The notes beneath the pieces are model-generated. The model was not told the DNA's origin. It made no database searches and worked only from the letters and a program-made list of their open reading frames with translations. Below, piece by piece: positions 35,136 to 46,801 of a stretch of 64,000 bases of DNA. Each line of letters begins with the position of its first letter. Position 1 is the first letter of the stretch. Made by a program: the position numbers and the translations under genes. This DNA is from Chondrosia reniformis (lineage: Eukaryota > Porifera > Demospongiae > Chondrillida > Chondrillidae): NCBI GenBank assembly GCA_947172415.1, contig OX359200.1, forward strand, positions 4,466,501 to 4,530,500, in the 5' to 3' direction.

Positions 35136-35770
35136 CTTTACTTATTACGCAACTCAAAGCCGTACAAAATGGCAGGCACACGCACATGTAAATATGAAGG
35201 GAGTCTAGTAATTCGTTAATTCGTTATAAAGAGATCAAAAGAAAGAGGTTGGGTCAAAGCATGTGAGAGAACAGTGGTCGGTAGAGCTATTAAACCATCA
35301 TCGTTTAACCTACCTCTGTTGTCTGTGATGATTCTTCTTTCGTAAGAAGTTTTGCATTGTTTCATCCACTGATGAGACACCTGAGCTTGAGATCAGAAGT
35401 ATTCCTAAAACATGTGTGGTACCCAAACTCAAACTATTTGCTGGTTCTTGGCTGTCATTTTAGTCACATGTAGCGTATTACTAGTTCCATCCAATTCATT
35501 ATTTGAAATGCCACATCTCCTATGCATGTGTATTCATAATTATTTATTTATTTAGATGACTATGGTATTTTGTAACTTGCACTATATACCGGAGAGAAAG
35601 ATAATCACCATTCATTATTGTGTACAATATTTAAGATAAGAAAAACTAATTGTGAAGAAGAATAAACTACTAAACTAGATACATTTATGTACCTCTATAT
35701 AGTTATTATATCGGCTTGCTTGCTAGTTTTGATATCAGCTTGCTTGCTAGTTATTATATCGGCTTGCTTT
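35136..35770. other. 3' flank of PNP copy A (duplicated block start)
   Basis: From about 35320 this matches the sequence downstream of the other PNP copies (GTTTCATCCACTGATGAGAC, CCCAAACTCAAACTAT, AAACTACTAAACTAGATACA, then TTATATCGGCTTGCTT two to four times just after each stop codon). The TATATCGGCTTGCTTGCTAG units form a short tandem repeat at the 3' end of every copy. No gene of its own. Confidence 0.7.
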
Positions 35771-37998
35771 CTACTTATTATATCGCATTGCAATAGCTCT
35801 GCAAACTAAGGCTACAGATTGAAGGGTGGCAACTTCCTGTCTTTCATCATCATCGAGTGGACCTCTTTTTTCACCAAACAGAAGAGTCTCAATTTCTTTA
35901 TTCTTGCCTGAATCCGCATTATCAGATACTCCCTTCACTACAAGAAAATTATCACTCTTCAGGGTAGCTGGTAATGGATCACATTCCCTCAGCCCTCTAG
36001 CAATACCAGAGCCTTCCATTTCAATGCCAACCAGCTTTTTCCCCTCTCTCAGTTGCCTAGCAGCTACAGGATCTGCTATGACAATGTCTCCTGAATAGAT
36101 ACAGTCAGCTTTTGTGACTTCAATGGGATTTGCCCCGGGATAATAAACTGGCTCATCTCCCAACAATTGTACCCAAATCTTATCCATATTATAGGAACTT
36201 CGATTCTTAAATTCCAAGCCATTTTCGGTCTTCTTTGAGGTGTATCCACCAGCCTCCTTTGAGAGCAAGACATGGCCACAGAAATTCGTACCCTCAGTAT
36301 CAGAGCTACATCCACAGCACCCAACGCAAAATATTATTTCAAGTGGCCAATTCTGCTCTTTTGCTTTCTCTAACAGCTTATCCACTGCACTTTTGGCCTC
36401 AGTCTTTCCATATTCACAACCTATCTTCATATGAACAACCTTGGTAGCACCAATTGTAGCCAAATCATACAATAAGTCTCCATTAGAAATATTGTATTTG
36501 ATTTCCACAGCAATTTCTTTCAGTATAGGGTCATTCTTAAAAGTGTGGCCTTTCACACCTTGATTTTTCAAGGAGCAGTATTTACCCCCAAGAAAGTGCC
36601 TCACAGTATTCTTTTCATTATCATTAGCTGTTAGTAGGATAACCTTCACTTGTGCCTGTGTACATAAAATGAATGAAAATAAGGGTAAGATACCTCATGA
36701 TGTGCTGCTGGTGTGAATGCATGGCTTTAGGTTATCGGCTGCAAGCAGCTACAAAGTATACTGAATGGCTAGAATATGGGGTGCCATTTAAAAATATTCA
36801 GAAAAAAGTGTTATAGCAAAAAATCTGATATAACTAAATATATTCCTGTAAAAAGGGGATATATCCCTAAGGATGCCCATCATTAAAGTGATATATAAAT
36901 TACACATCCACAATGTGATATTTCCATAAATGTGATATATGTGTTAATTAAGACACATGATGAAATTCAATTTATAAAAGGAATGTAGGTCAAACTAAAC
37001 TGGGGAAGTTAGTCTTAATTCTCACTTATCATATACTTTAGTAATAATTGATTATTAGCTACGTATATGGTTATGTTGAAGTATAAAAAGGGGGGTTTTC
37101 TAAGGCTGTTAATTGTCTTTTTGAGAATAAGTTCTTTGGGGTAGATGTCCTTTAAGTTAATTGATGGTTCAACAGCATAATTATTTATACAGAAGAGTCG
37201 AGGTCATCAATATAATATTATTCTCTAAGGTGTTAACACCTATAAAAAGTATATACTCAATAAATTGTGAATAATATCTGCCACTGAGCCAGTTTCAAAG
37301 TGAAGAAGACTTGAATTGTACCATATGCATACTCACACCATGCTTATGCAATTTTTTGTCATACTTGCATTAGAGTCATACATTATTCTTTTTAAAATTG
37401 TGCAGGAGATGCGTGTCATGCCTAATCAAAAATCTTAGGTTGAATTTTTATCTTATAGGTCCCATTGCTCATATACCTGTTTACATCTTTGAGATGATTC
37501 ATCTTTAGTCTTTGTGAGTGTTCAAAGACACAGTTTGGTTTTTGAGAAGTTGCTGAAGAAGACCCCAGGATAAAAACGTCTAAATTCCCAAAAACCAATC
37601 TGTGTCTTTAGGTGCTAAAAAGGTTAAAGATGACAAAGATGTGAATTTTTGAGGAAATTAAAAAATGGCAGATTAAGATGGCAGTAACATGTAGTTAGTA
37701 CTGCAGAATAACGAGTTCAGCAGTAACTATATTTCTTTTGTAGTGACTAGATATTTCAGTGATTTAGAATCTGTATATTTGATTTAGTTTCTGTATATAT
37801 ATATTAACTGGGCCCCTGAAAAGTAGCTTTTTTGGGCTATTGGGTCACCCAGAATGATAAGATAAGTGAAGTGAAGTGATATGTTTGGTGCAGTTGGCCT
37901 ATGTGAATGGATATACATTTGCAAGAAATACACTTAATAAGCTTTATTAGCTCACAATACTCCACTCACCTCAGTTTGTGTAGGATGTTTCTCCAATT
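35771..37998 (-). CDS. PNP/MTAN-like nucleoside phosphorylase paralogue A
   Basis: The main exon 35771-36655 (294 residues) follows a TGTACACAG acceptor, and a 29-base linker exon (37970-37998; LEKHPTQTE) joins it in phase. The protein fits the PNP/UDP phosphorylase superfamily: VILLTANDNEKNTV at strand 1, FCVGCCGCS where the family has its glycine-rich phosphate or ribose loop, GIEMEGSGIA (ribose-contacting Glu as in VEMEA of MTA/SAH nucleosidase) and KGVSDNAD (catalytic Asp of SDxAD). The active site looks intact, so cleavage of an N-glycosidic bond is plausible; the substrate is unknown. The linker needs an upstream exon ending in phase 1. In copy C that is a CARD exon; here that DNA is deleted. 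It may be a fragment or use an unseen first exon. Confidence 0.8.
37484..37641. repeat. Hairpin repeat R4, copy in block A
   Basis: TTCATCTTTAGTCTTTGT..CACAGTTTGGTTTTTGAGAA pairs with TTCCCAAAAACCAATCTGTG..AAAGATGACAAAG, with an AAGAAGACCCCAGGAT centre. The same hairpin occurs in blocks B (43415-43571), C (50320-50469) and D (61408-61563), and as a half in E (54438-54490). It lies between the linker and PNP exons. Confidence 0.75.
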
Positions 37999-39986
37999 CT
38001 ACAGATAAGGAAACATATATCCTATAGCTACTAAGGATATAACTATTATGCAATTAAATAGCTTTCAGTATTTATGGCATATATAATAATCTTATTTCCA
38101 GAGTAGGTATAGTTAGGTACATGTACATATACAGGGTTCAATCTACTGGGGGATGGGGGGAAAACTTCTCCCTCAAACACTCCAGCCCCCCCCCCCCCCC
38201 CCCAAATTTACCCAATTGCACTTTAAAAATGGCATAGAGAAAGTTCTTATGTCAGAATCAATCTCAGAGGGCTTACAAAATAAATTTTAACAAATAATGT
38301 TAAGGAAAAAGGGGAAAACAAGCAAAATAAAAACATTTAAAAAAATGAAATTAGAAGTAGGGATGGCCCATGCAACAAATGACAAACACATCTGGAAAAA
38401 GTAGCGAAACAAGACAGTGACCATGTGATAAGGCATACTGAAATTTAAGTGACTTAACCATACACATCACTTCTATGTTTGGGCGCACCATCCCTACTTC
38501 AGCTATCATGATACTGGTGCGAGACCAAGAAAGTGAGGAATTTTTCAAGATGGCAGCTTTTGGTTTTTTCATTCGCTGCTGGTCTTCTCCTTATTTAATA
38601 GTTATCTCTGAACTTTGGACAGCCATTTTTTTCTGGCCATCCCTACTATAGAGTACTACTGTACTCTATGATATATAGGTGGCAAGTGGGAATTTAGGTT
38701 TGGTCATATACCATATAATCATATTCATTAAGCAGGTATGTAATCTAAAAGTGTATTCATTAGGTAAGCCCTCCTGGCCTTCCAAATTTACACAGGGGTT
38801 TAAAACAATATTACCCTATTTGCCTAATGATGGCACCACCCAGGCAGACAATTTGTTTTTGGAATGGAATGGAGGGAGGGGGGACAAAATCATGGTATAT
38901 GTATGTTGAAATAAGGGGTGAGGAATTTTGGTGGTACGGTGTTTCTCCTGATTAAAGGTTAGACCCCTTCTTCTCGCAAGTGACATTTATCATCTAAAGA
39001 TACTTTCTTGCTCCTATTTAGTGAGAGACATTCTGAATCAGTGATTGAGCAATTGCAACATGCAATCATGTGAAGGCATTCAAGAAAAAGGCCGGTGGGA
39101 ACTGACTAAAGTTAAGAACTATGGTAATTTGACAACCTAGCACACTGTCAGGTAATTTCTTACTTGCTAGGTAGGTAACCACAGGGCGCACAGACACGTA
39201 ACTAGGTTCACCTTTAAACTTATACGTTTATTCAGCAATTACCTTTCAAATTTCATAGAAGGTAATAATGTAGACAAATTAAGACATCTACCAAGTAAAG
39301 GCTGGGACATTTGTATACAATCTAGCATGGCTATATTATTGTGACAAATAAGGTGTAATTACGGACAAACTTTGACGCTGTTTAATCAGGCAAACGGAAT
39401 ACGGAAATTCTTCCAAATGCTAGGTGTCAATGAAAGTATAGATGAAAGCAGTAATAAAGGCCCGGTGAGGGTAATATAACTGATAACCGTCAAGTAATAA
39501 CTGCACGTCAAACAGTCCAATCCGATGGCTAACTTCGTAGACACAAACTTTAGTTAGCGGCCCATTTAGTGAATATTATAAGCAGCAGGTAATTTCGGAT
39601 ACTCCGAAAAACTTCGGAATCGGCAATCTGAATAAGACAAAGCCGTCGAATAAATATGATATAGCTGCAAATTATGCATTCTACCTGATTGTTTGACTCG
39701 CCGTGAGAAATCAATCGACTGCAGTAGCGGCAACAAAAAAGCGCTATGGATATTGTGGCCACTAGAAATCGATCCTTTTACCAAATGTGATCAGCAGTTG
39801 ATTTATTCAAGGTCTAGGCATACATACAATGTAGAAATGAATGGATACTTTAGGCGTACCTGCCATGATTCTCGAATTTGCAGCTAACGGCTATTCGAGC
39901 TTCCAGGACGGCTAGTTTCTTCTACTGAATGACGTCATAACCGTATTATCGTAGGAGAAAAATTTGTTCAATAAAATGTCATCAAA

Positions 39987-40190
39987 ATGGCGGACTTTTC
40001 CGGTCCGGGGCCAAAAGCGGTACAGCCGGACCAGTATAGTCCGAAGGTGATATCAGTTGCGAACTAACGTGCGAAAGTATTCTAGAACAGATAGATGAGT
40101 CGTTCAATGATATTGAGGAGGCAGAGAAAGCTGGCGATCTAGTGCAGGACGTCTACCGACGAGAATGCGATGTGACCTCACCTCATCTCT
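39987..40190 (+). pseudogene. 5' gene scrap with one-base frameshift
   Basis: An ATG in a AAAATGGCGG context opens MADFSGPGPKAVQPDQYSPK. The frame stops at 40050 but resumes in another frame as ESILEQIDESFNDIEEAEKA and then DLVQDVYRREC, consistent with a one-base loss. A copy at about 53340-53530 has lost the ATG region. The composition is codon-like (GC-rich, acidic helix) and unlike the AT-rich surroundings. I do not recognise the parent gene. Confidence 0.5.
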
Positions 40191-40604
40191 GCAAGATACT
40201 GTCATGATACAGCTAGTAATAATCCTATAGACACAACCAATAGTATATTTCTTGTATATATGTAATGACCAGGGGTACTTGTTGTGATCACTATGTGTCA
40301 TGTTTAATTTTCTTGTATTGTAATATGAACAGTTTGGTGTTGCTGATGCTCAATATAATTATCAACCAATTGCAACCTATACAAGGAGGTCGAAACATTC
40401 AAAACTATTTAATAGGCCTTTCCTTTCAACTTCATGTTTTCCCTCACATCGTAATTATACCATTGTTTCCTCAGTTTTCCCATAAATACTAGTATTATAT
40501 TTTATACTATTCTAGAATGATTAAACTTTGTAGATTCTTGTTTGCTGTTATATTTTAATATCATCTTTTCATCTTTCAGCTATTAGAAGAAATGTGATCT
40601 ATAT

Positions 40605-40618
40605 ATTATTATTATTAA

Positions 40619-40660
<42 letters not shown>
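40605..40660. repeat. (TTA)n microsatellite
   Basis: About 18 uninterrupted ATT/TTA units. Simple repeat with no other content. Confidence 0.95.
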
Positions 40661-40661
<1 letters not shown>

Positions 40662-41530
40662 GTGCCCATGCATACAACAGATGTATAAAATGCAAACCAA
40701 AGGTGGTTAAGAGGTACAGGGCTATACCTGGACACATATAAACCATCGCCACTTAAGGCTACCAGGCCGTCCGCCCAGGTACATAGCCCGACTGCCTGGG
40801 CGCATTAAGCCATCGCCACTTAAGGCTACCAGGCCGCACTTCCCAGACAGTCACATACACAAGCACCAAGTTCGGAGGTGGTGCATTATATTATAGTTCA
40901 AGTGAAATAAAGGATGAAGGGTGATTTACAGAGTGGGATGATGTGGGTAATGTAGATAATATAGATGTATGTATACACGATAAAAATTCATCATTTATGA
41001 CCATAAACCTTATGTGTATAGTATTATCATTGTGGTTTTCTTTAAGTATATTCTCCGTCATATTTAATTGATACCTGTATGTGTATATATGTAGCATTTC
41101 AAGCTGTGAATTATTTATATTATTTACATTTTTAAGTACCTGTACACCTGACCTTAACATCAGAAGTATTTCAAGTCAAACACATGTGGGGCACCCAAAC
41201 TCAAACTATATATTTGCTGGTTCTTAGCTGTCATTTTAGTCACATGTAGCATATCACTAACTATACTTCCATCCAATTCATTATTTGAAACGCCACATCT
41301 TCTATGTATATTCATAATTATTTATTTATTAGATTACAACTTGAACCATATACCGGAGAGAAAGATAATCACCATTCATTATTGTGTACAATAAGATAAG
41401 AAAAACTAATTGTGAAGAAGAATAAACTACTAAACTAGATACATTTATGTACTTCTATATAGTTATTATATCGGCTTGCTTGCTAGTTTTGATATCGGCT
41501 TGCTTTCTAGTTATTAAATTTGCTTGCTTT

Positions 41531-42415
41531 CTACTTATTATATCGGATTGCAATAGCTCTGCAAACTAAGGCTACAGATTGAAGGGTGGCAACTTCCTGT
41601 CTTTCATCATCATTGAGTGGACCTCTTTTTTCACCAAACAGAAGAGTCTCCATTTCTTCATTCTTGCCTGAACCCGCATTATCAGATACTCCCTTAACTA
41701 CAAGAAAATTATCACTCTTCAGGGTAACTGGTAATGGATGACATTCCCTCAGCCCTCTAGCAATACCAGAGCCTTCCATTTCGATGCCAATCAGCTTTCT
41801 CCCATCTCTCAGTTGCCTAGCAGCTACAGGATCTGTTATGACAATGTCTCCTGAATAGATACAGTCAGCTTTTGTGACTTTAATGGGGTTTGCCCCGGGA
41901 TAATAAACTGGCTCATCTCCCAACAATTGTACCCAAATCTTATCCATATTAGAGGGACTTGGATTTTTAAATTCCAAGCCATTTTCGGTCTTCTTTGAGG
42001 TGTATCCACCAGCCTCCTTTGAGAGCAAGACATGGCCACAGAAATTCGTACCCTCAGTATCAGAGCTACATCCACAGCACCCAACGCAAAATATTATTTC
42101 AAGTGGCCAATTCTGCTCTTTTGCTTTCTCTAACAGCTTATCCACTGCACTTTTGGCCTCAGTCTTTCCATATTCACAACCTATCTTCATATGAACAACC
42201 TTGGTAGCACCAATTGTAGCCAAATCATACAATAAGTCTCCATTAGAAATATTGTATTTGATTTCCACAGCAATTTCTTTCAGTATAGGGTCATTCTTAA
42301 AAGTGTGGCCTTTCACACCTTGATTTTTCAAGGAGCAGTATTTACCCCCAAGAAAGTGCCTCACAGTATTCTTTTCATTATCATTAGCTGTTAGTAGGAT
42401 AACCTTCACTTGTGC
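41531..42415 (-). CDS. PNP/MTAN-like paralogue B, truncated gene
   Basis: One exon of 294 residues, nearly identical to copy A, with the same acceptor, stop and 3' TATATCGG repeats. Ribose-side GIEMEGSGIA and the catalytic Asp of SDNA are present, but the following acidic residue is Gly (KGVSDNAGSG instead of SDNADSG). Other differences cluster in the last third: VITDPVAARQLRDGRKL and ECHPLPVTL. The duplicated block stops at about 43840, before the linker exon, so no in-frame upstream exon is visible. It is probably a partial duplicate; whether it is expressed is open. The open frame argues that loss is recent or that selection persists. Confidence 0.7.
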   Translation of the reverse strand, partial: AQVKVILLTANDNEKNTVRHFLGGKYCSLKNQGVKGHTFKNDPILKEIAVEIKYNISNGDLLYDLATIGATKVVHMKIGCEYGKTEAKSAVDKLLEKAKEQNWPLEIIFCVGCCGCSSDTEGTNFCGHVLLSKEAGGYTSKKTENGLEFKNPSPSNMDKIWVQLLGDEPVYYPGANPIKVTKADCIYSGDIVITDPVAARQLRDGRKLIGIEMEGSGIARGLRECHPLPVTLKSDNFLVVKGVSDNAGSGKNEEMETLLFGEKRGPLNDDERQEVATLQSVALVCRAIAIRYNK

Positions 42416-43840
42416 CTGTGTACATAAAATGAATGAAAATAAAGGTAAGATACCTCATGATGAGCTGCTGGTGTAAATAGCTTTAGGTTATCGGCTGCAA
42501 GCAGCTACAAAGTATACTGAATGGCTAGAATATGGGGTGCTGTTTGTAAAAATATTCAGAAAAAAGTGTTATAGCAAAAAATCTGATATAACTAAATAAA
42601 TTCCTGTAAAAAGGGGATATATCCCCATCATTAAAGTGATATATAAATTACACATCCACAATGTGATATTTCCATAAATGTGATATATGTGTTAATTAAG
42701 ACACATGATGAAATCCAATTTATATAAGGATTGTAGGTCAAACTAAACTATTATTTCTCATCAGTGACCCTGGGAATCCTTGTCTTCTTTTCGATATTTT
42801 GTGAGTCCTTGGCTCTCTGTACTAAATCTAGGGGTCTTGTATATACACAATTCTGGCATCAAAAGTTGATTAAGTGTTAAATAAAGACACATAATGAAAT
42901 TCAATTTATAAAAGGAATGTAGGTCAAACTAAACTGGGGAAGTTAGTCTTAATTCTCACTTATCATATACTTTAGTAATAATTGATTATTAGCTACCTAT
43001 ATGGTTATGTTGAAGTATAAGAAGGGGGATTTTCTAAGGCTTTCAATTGTCTTTTTGAGAATAAGTTCTTTGGGGTAGATGTCCTTTAAGTTAATTGATG
43101 GTTCAACAGCATAATTATTTATACAGAGGAGGTCATCAATATAATATTATTCTCTAAGGTGTTAACACCTATAAATAGTACTCAATAAATTGTGAATAAT
43201 ATCTGACACTGAGCCAGTTTCAAAGTGAAGAAGATTTGAATTGTACCATATGCATACTCACGCCATGCTTATGCAATTTTTTGTCATACTTGCATTAGAG
43301 TCATGCATTATTCTTTTTAAAATTGTGCAGGAGATGCGTGTCATGCCTAATCAAAAATCTTATTTTGAATTTTTATCTTATAGGTCCCATTGCTTATATA
43401 TATACCTGTTTACATCTTTGAGATGATTCATCTTTAGTCTTTGTGAGTGTTTAAAGACGCGGTTTGGTTTTTGAGAAGTTGCTGAAGAAGACCCCAGGAT
43501 AAAAACGTCTAAATTCCCAAAAACCAATCTGTGTCTTTAGGTGCTAAAAAGGTTAAAGATGACAAAGATGTGAATTTTTGAGGAAATTAAAAAATGGCAG
43601 ATTAAGATGGCAGTAACATGTAGTTAGTACTGCAGATTAACGAGTTCAGCAGTAACTATATTTCTTTTGTAGTGACTAGATATTTCAGTGATTTAGAATC
43701 TGTATATTTGATTTAGTTTCTGTATATATATATTAACTGGGCCCCTGAAAAGTAGCTTTTTGGGCTATTGGGTCACCCAGAATGATAAGATAAGTGAAGT
43801 GAAGTGATATGTTTGGTGCAGTTGGCCTATGTGAATGGAT
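42416..43840. other. Upstream part of block B, non-coding
   Basis: Matches block A 36656-37915 closely, with one insertion at about 42750-42890 that carries part of repeat R1 (CCCTGGGAATCCTTGTC) and a short local duplication. The block ends near 43840 at GTGAATGGATAT, where blocks A and C go on to the linker exon. Confidence 0.65.
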
Positions 43841-44097
43841 ATTAATTCAGGCTTTCTATAATGCAGCCACCTCTCTGTTCATTCAATTCAGCTAGCTCAA
43901 AATAATATTATGATTGATTAAATTTGTATACATATATACATTTCGTTATACCATAGTCAATTGTAGGTATACCTTGCAACTAGTACTATTATGTGTGCTT
44001 TGTATATATAGTTAGTCTTATATAGCATGAAACCATTTGCTGCATTGTATAAAATTGTTTCAAAAAGACTGACACTACGTACATATAAATGAGATAA

Positions 44098-44725
44098 GTA
44101 TAGTGCAGAATATATTGACTGTTGTGATGTTTCTACAACTACACTTGTGTGCTACATTATTATCATGTCTACACTATAACGAACAATTAATAGAATAAGC
44201 AAACAAGGTGCCAAAGTGGGAGCTAAAGACAAGTGTGAATGTTAGCTCCACCCACCTGTGTAAATGTATAACAGTAATTGAAAGGGGCCAGACTACGTAG
44301 CTTATACATATACTGTAAAACCCTTAATGTTAGCGTGCCGCATCGCTAGCATTTATGGTCGCTAGAATGTTTATTATTACGCATGCGCAGTAGTGTGGGA
44401 CAACAAAACGCTAAATTTAATGGACGCTATTATAGGTCATACTATATACGGGTTCTGGGGCCAGATTTGCTAGTGACTGTTGGAAGTACTGCCATCCTTA
44501 CTTCAAATTTCATTTTCTAACTCTGTCTGCAGGTGTATATAATTACAGAGTGTGGCTGTGTTCTCTGGTAAGTAGGATGATGTTTTCTCTCCAGTTCCCA
44601 CTTTGGCACCTTGTTTGCTTATTCTATTAATTGTTCGTTATAGTGTAGACTGATAATAATGTAGCACACAAGTGTAGTTGTAGAAACATCACAACACTCA
44701 ATATTATTTATATATTCTGCACATA
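44098..44725. mobile_element. Inverted-repeat element with 130-bp arms and nested MITE
   Basis: 44098-44230 (AACTACACTTGTGTGCTACA, AACGAACAATTAATAGAATA, CAAGGTGCCAAAGTGGGA) is the reverse complement of 44595-44725. The centre contains a MITE at 44309-44460 with the ACTGTAAAACCCTTAAT end seen at 26903. This is a foldback element hit by a second transposon. Confidence 0.75.
44309..44460. mobile_element. MITE copy 2 (ACTGTAAAACCCTTAAT family)
   Basis: Left end TACTGTAAAACCCTTAATGT, then GCATTTATGGTCGCTAGAAT, TTATTACGCATGCGCAGTA and CTAAATTTAATGGACGCTAT, as in the copy at 26903-27118. The right end is degenerate. Confidence 0.65.
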
Positions 44726-44750
44726 TATATAGCTATACCTATATATATAC

Positions 44751-45222
44751 AGTCAACTCCTGATATAACGAACACCAAAATCCCAGCATAATTGTTCTTT
44801 ATAAAAGAAGTTCTTTATAACCAAATGTACTTTATTTGCATATAACAATACAAATAAACTACTCATCAGTGCAGTACAGTATGAATACAGGAGAATGCTT
44901 ACAAAATTAAAATTACATAAAATAGTATATTAATGGTACTCAGGGTGGACTTTACAACTGAAAAGGTGGACTTTACAACTGAAAATTCGTCACAAATACC
45001 CTTCTTCCTCCCTTTATCCACTTCGTCCAGTAACTTCGGCTGTATTTTGGCTTCACACATACATAATCATAAGTTAACACGTTCGTTAAAATAGAAGTTT
45101 GTTTAGAGTTGTTTGTTATAAACAGAAGGAATTGAATGGACAGGAAATTGTTTTTTGACAATCGTTCGTTATAACCCAGAATTCGTTATGAGCGAGTTCG
45201 TTATAAGTGGAGTCGACTGTAT
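44751..45222. mobile_element. pogo/Tigger-like MITE of about 470 bp
   Basis: CAGTCAACTCCTGATATAAC at the left and GTTATAAGTGGAGTCGACTG at the right are inverted ends of pogo/Tigger type. Each is flanked by TA, and ATAACGAAC-type motifs recur inside. No transposase frame. Confidence 0.75.
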
Positions 45223-45277
45223 ATATATATATATAATCAAGTACTACACAGTACAAGTTACAAATTTAAGAGATCCA

Positions 45278-46166
45278 AGTGACTATGTAATATTAAAATT
45301 ACAATCAAGTACTAGCTACACAGTGCAAGTTACAAATTTAAAGAGATCCAAGTGACCCCTAGGATAATCAGTATTTTAAACAGTACAAGACTTTAGTCAC
45401 ACTAGTACTGTTGCAGGCTTTGAAATCCTCAACTACTGCATAGAGAGTAGTAGTTGATACAGATCATCCAATTGCAAGGTAGAACACATGGCCTACCAAT
45501 TACCTTTTCACACCTTAGTATAGACTGAAGATGATGCATCTGCATGCCATATATCAACAAAGGCTCCAGTATTAAAGGGGTCTCAGCTAATAACCACAGC
45601 AGATTTGATTTGCCTTGTGAGGGAGCTAAGAACACCGACGGTGGTTGCATGCATTGGCATAATCAACAGGGTTACAGACCATTTTGTAACTTGTACACAA
45701 GGGACATAAAAGGCCAAGGCCTTTATATACGTATATGATGTCCCTTGTGTACAAGTTACAAAATGGTCTGTAACCCTGTTGATTATGCCAATGCATGCAA
45801 CCAACCGTCGGTGTTCTTAGCTCCCTCACAAGGCAAATCAAATCTGCTGTGGTTATTAGCTGAGACCCCTTTAATACTGGAGCCTTTGTTGATATATGGC
45901 ATGCAGATGCATCATCTTCAGTCTATACTAAGGTGTGAAAAGGTAATTGGTAGGCCATGTGTTCTACCTTGCAATTGGATGATCTGTATCAACTACTACT
46001 CTCTATGCAGTAGTTGAGGATTTCAAAGCCTGCAACAGTACTAGTGTGACTAAAGTCTTGTACTGTTTAAAATACTGATTATCCTAGGGGTCACTTGGAT
46101 CTCTTTAAATTTGTAACTTGCACTGCATGTGTAGCTAGTACTTGATTGTAATCTTAATATTGCCAG
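45278..46166. mobile_element. Long palindromic foldback element, copy 1
   Basis: Two arms of about 440 bases (45278-45732 and 45741-46166) are near-perfect reverse complements meeting at AAGGCCTTTATATACGTATA. Markers in each arm: GTACAAGTTACAAA, CTAACAACACCGACGGT-like and CAATTGCAAGGTAGAACACA. It has no protein of its own, and the mirrored reading frames are products of symmetry. Related copies are at 62555-63115 and a diverged one at 47280-47810. Confidence 0.85.
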
Positions 46167-46621
46167 TAACTTTCACTGTGTAGTGTACTTGAGTGTAATT
46201 AGCCTCACTATTTTTAAGACATTGACTATGAGCAATTTCGTTATGAGATTCTACTGTACACATGGAAAACGTACACACATGGATAAGAATAAAGCCTTGT
46301 TGAACATCAGTAACATAAATTTACTAATTCTGGACGTTTCAACCCGGAAGTCTTCATCAGTAATACAGGAATGGGAATATCAAGTAGGAAATTAGTAAAT
46401 TCTTGTTCCTGAAGCTCAACAAGGCTTTATTCTCATAATGATCGCAACAAACACTCCTAATTCCTACACATGGACAAGTAAAAATATGAACAAAAAGCGT
46501 AAGAAGAGAAGACAGAGCTTCAATTACCAAAGTTTTATTAAGGTCGACTAAACGAATTTCTTTTCCATCAATATAGGGACAATTCTACCTCAAACTTAAC
46601 GGAAACGTACACAAATACGCT

Positions 46622-46801
46622 TTATCTAACCTTCGCTACAACTCGTTTATTCCGTAGCTCCTTCTCGTAGTAGAGCGTCGACTTGTCATAGCTGTTCTCG
46701 AAAGGATGATCTTCTTTTGCAACGAGCCCTGACGTTTTCCCAACGTCACATGATAATCCATTAAATATGTACCGAGCGACATACAAGGTGTTGGTGACGC
46801 A
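46622..46801 (-). CDS. Putative terminal exon of an unidentified gene
   Basis: A TTTCCCTAG acceptor is followed by 59 sense codons in phase 0 and a stop: CVTNTLYVARYIFNG, CDVGKTSGLVAKEDHPFENS, STLYYEKELRNKRVVAK. Codon use is balanced and GC is well above the flanks, which argues for real coding sequence. No upstream exon is visible before the repeats to the right, so it may be a relic. I do not recognise the family. Confidence 0.45.
   Translation of the reverse strand, partial: CVTNTLYVARYIFNGLSCDVGKTSGLVAKEDHPFENSYDKSTLYYEKELRNKRVVAKVR

Larger units (their letters stand above)
37999..41530. other. Upstream part of block A: duplicated but exon-deleted, plus repeats
   Basis: Bases 38000-39960 match 50830-53330 of block C, except that the segments holding the CARD exon (junction near 39173) and a small upstream exon (near 39430) are missing. 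A C16 run lies at about 38188-38203. A gene scrap is at 39987-40190, repeat R3 at 40210-40600, (TTA)n at 40605-40660, and a 27-base tandem duplication (CCATCGCCACTTAAGGCTAC) at about 40743 and 40805. From about 41120 the 3' flank of block B begins. Confidence 0.65.

Noticed and set aside
35826-36447. Plus-strand frames opposite PNP copy A (and the same in copies B, C and D)
   Set aside because: Antisense shadows of the PNP exon, conserved only because the blocks are duplicated.
45429-46017. Identical frames on both strands around 45.5-46.0 kb
   Set aside because: Mirror images produced by the palindrome; no start context, splice sites or known domain.
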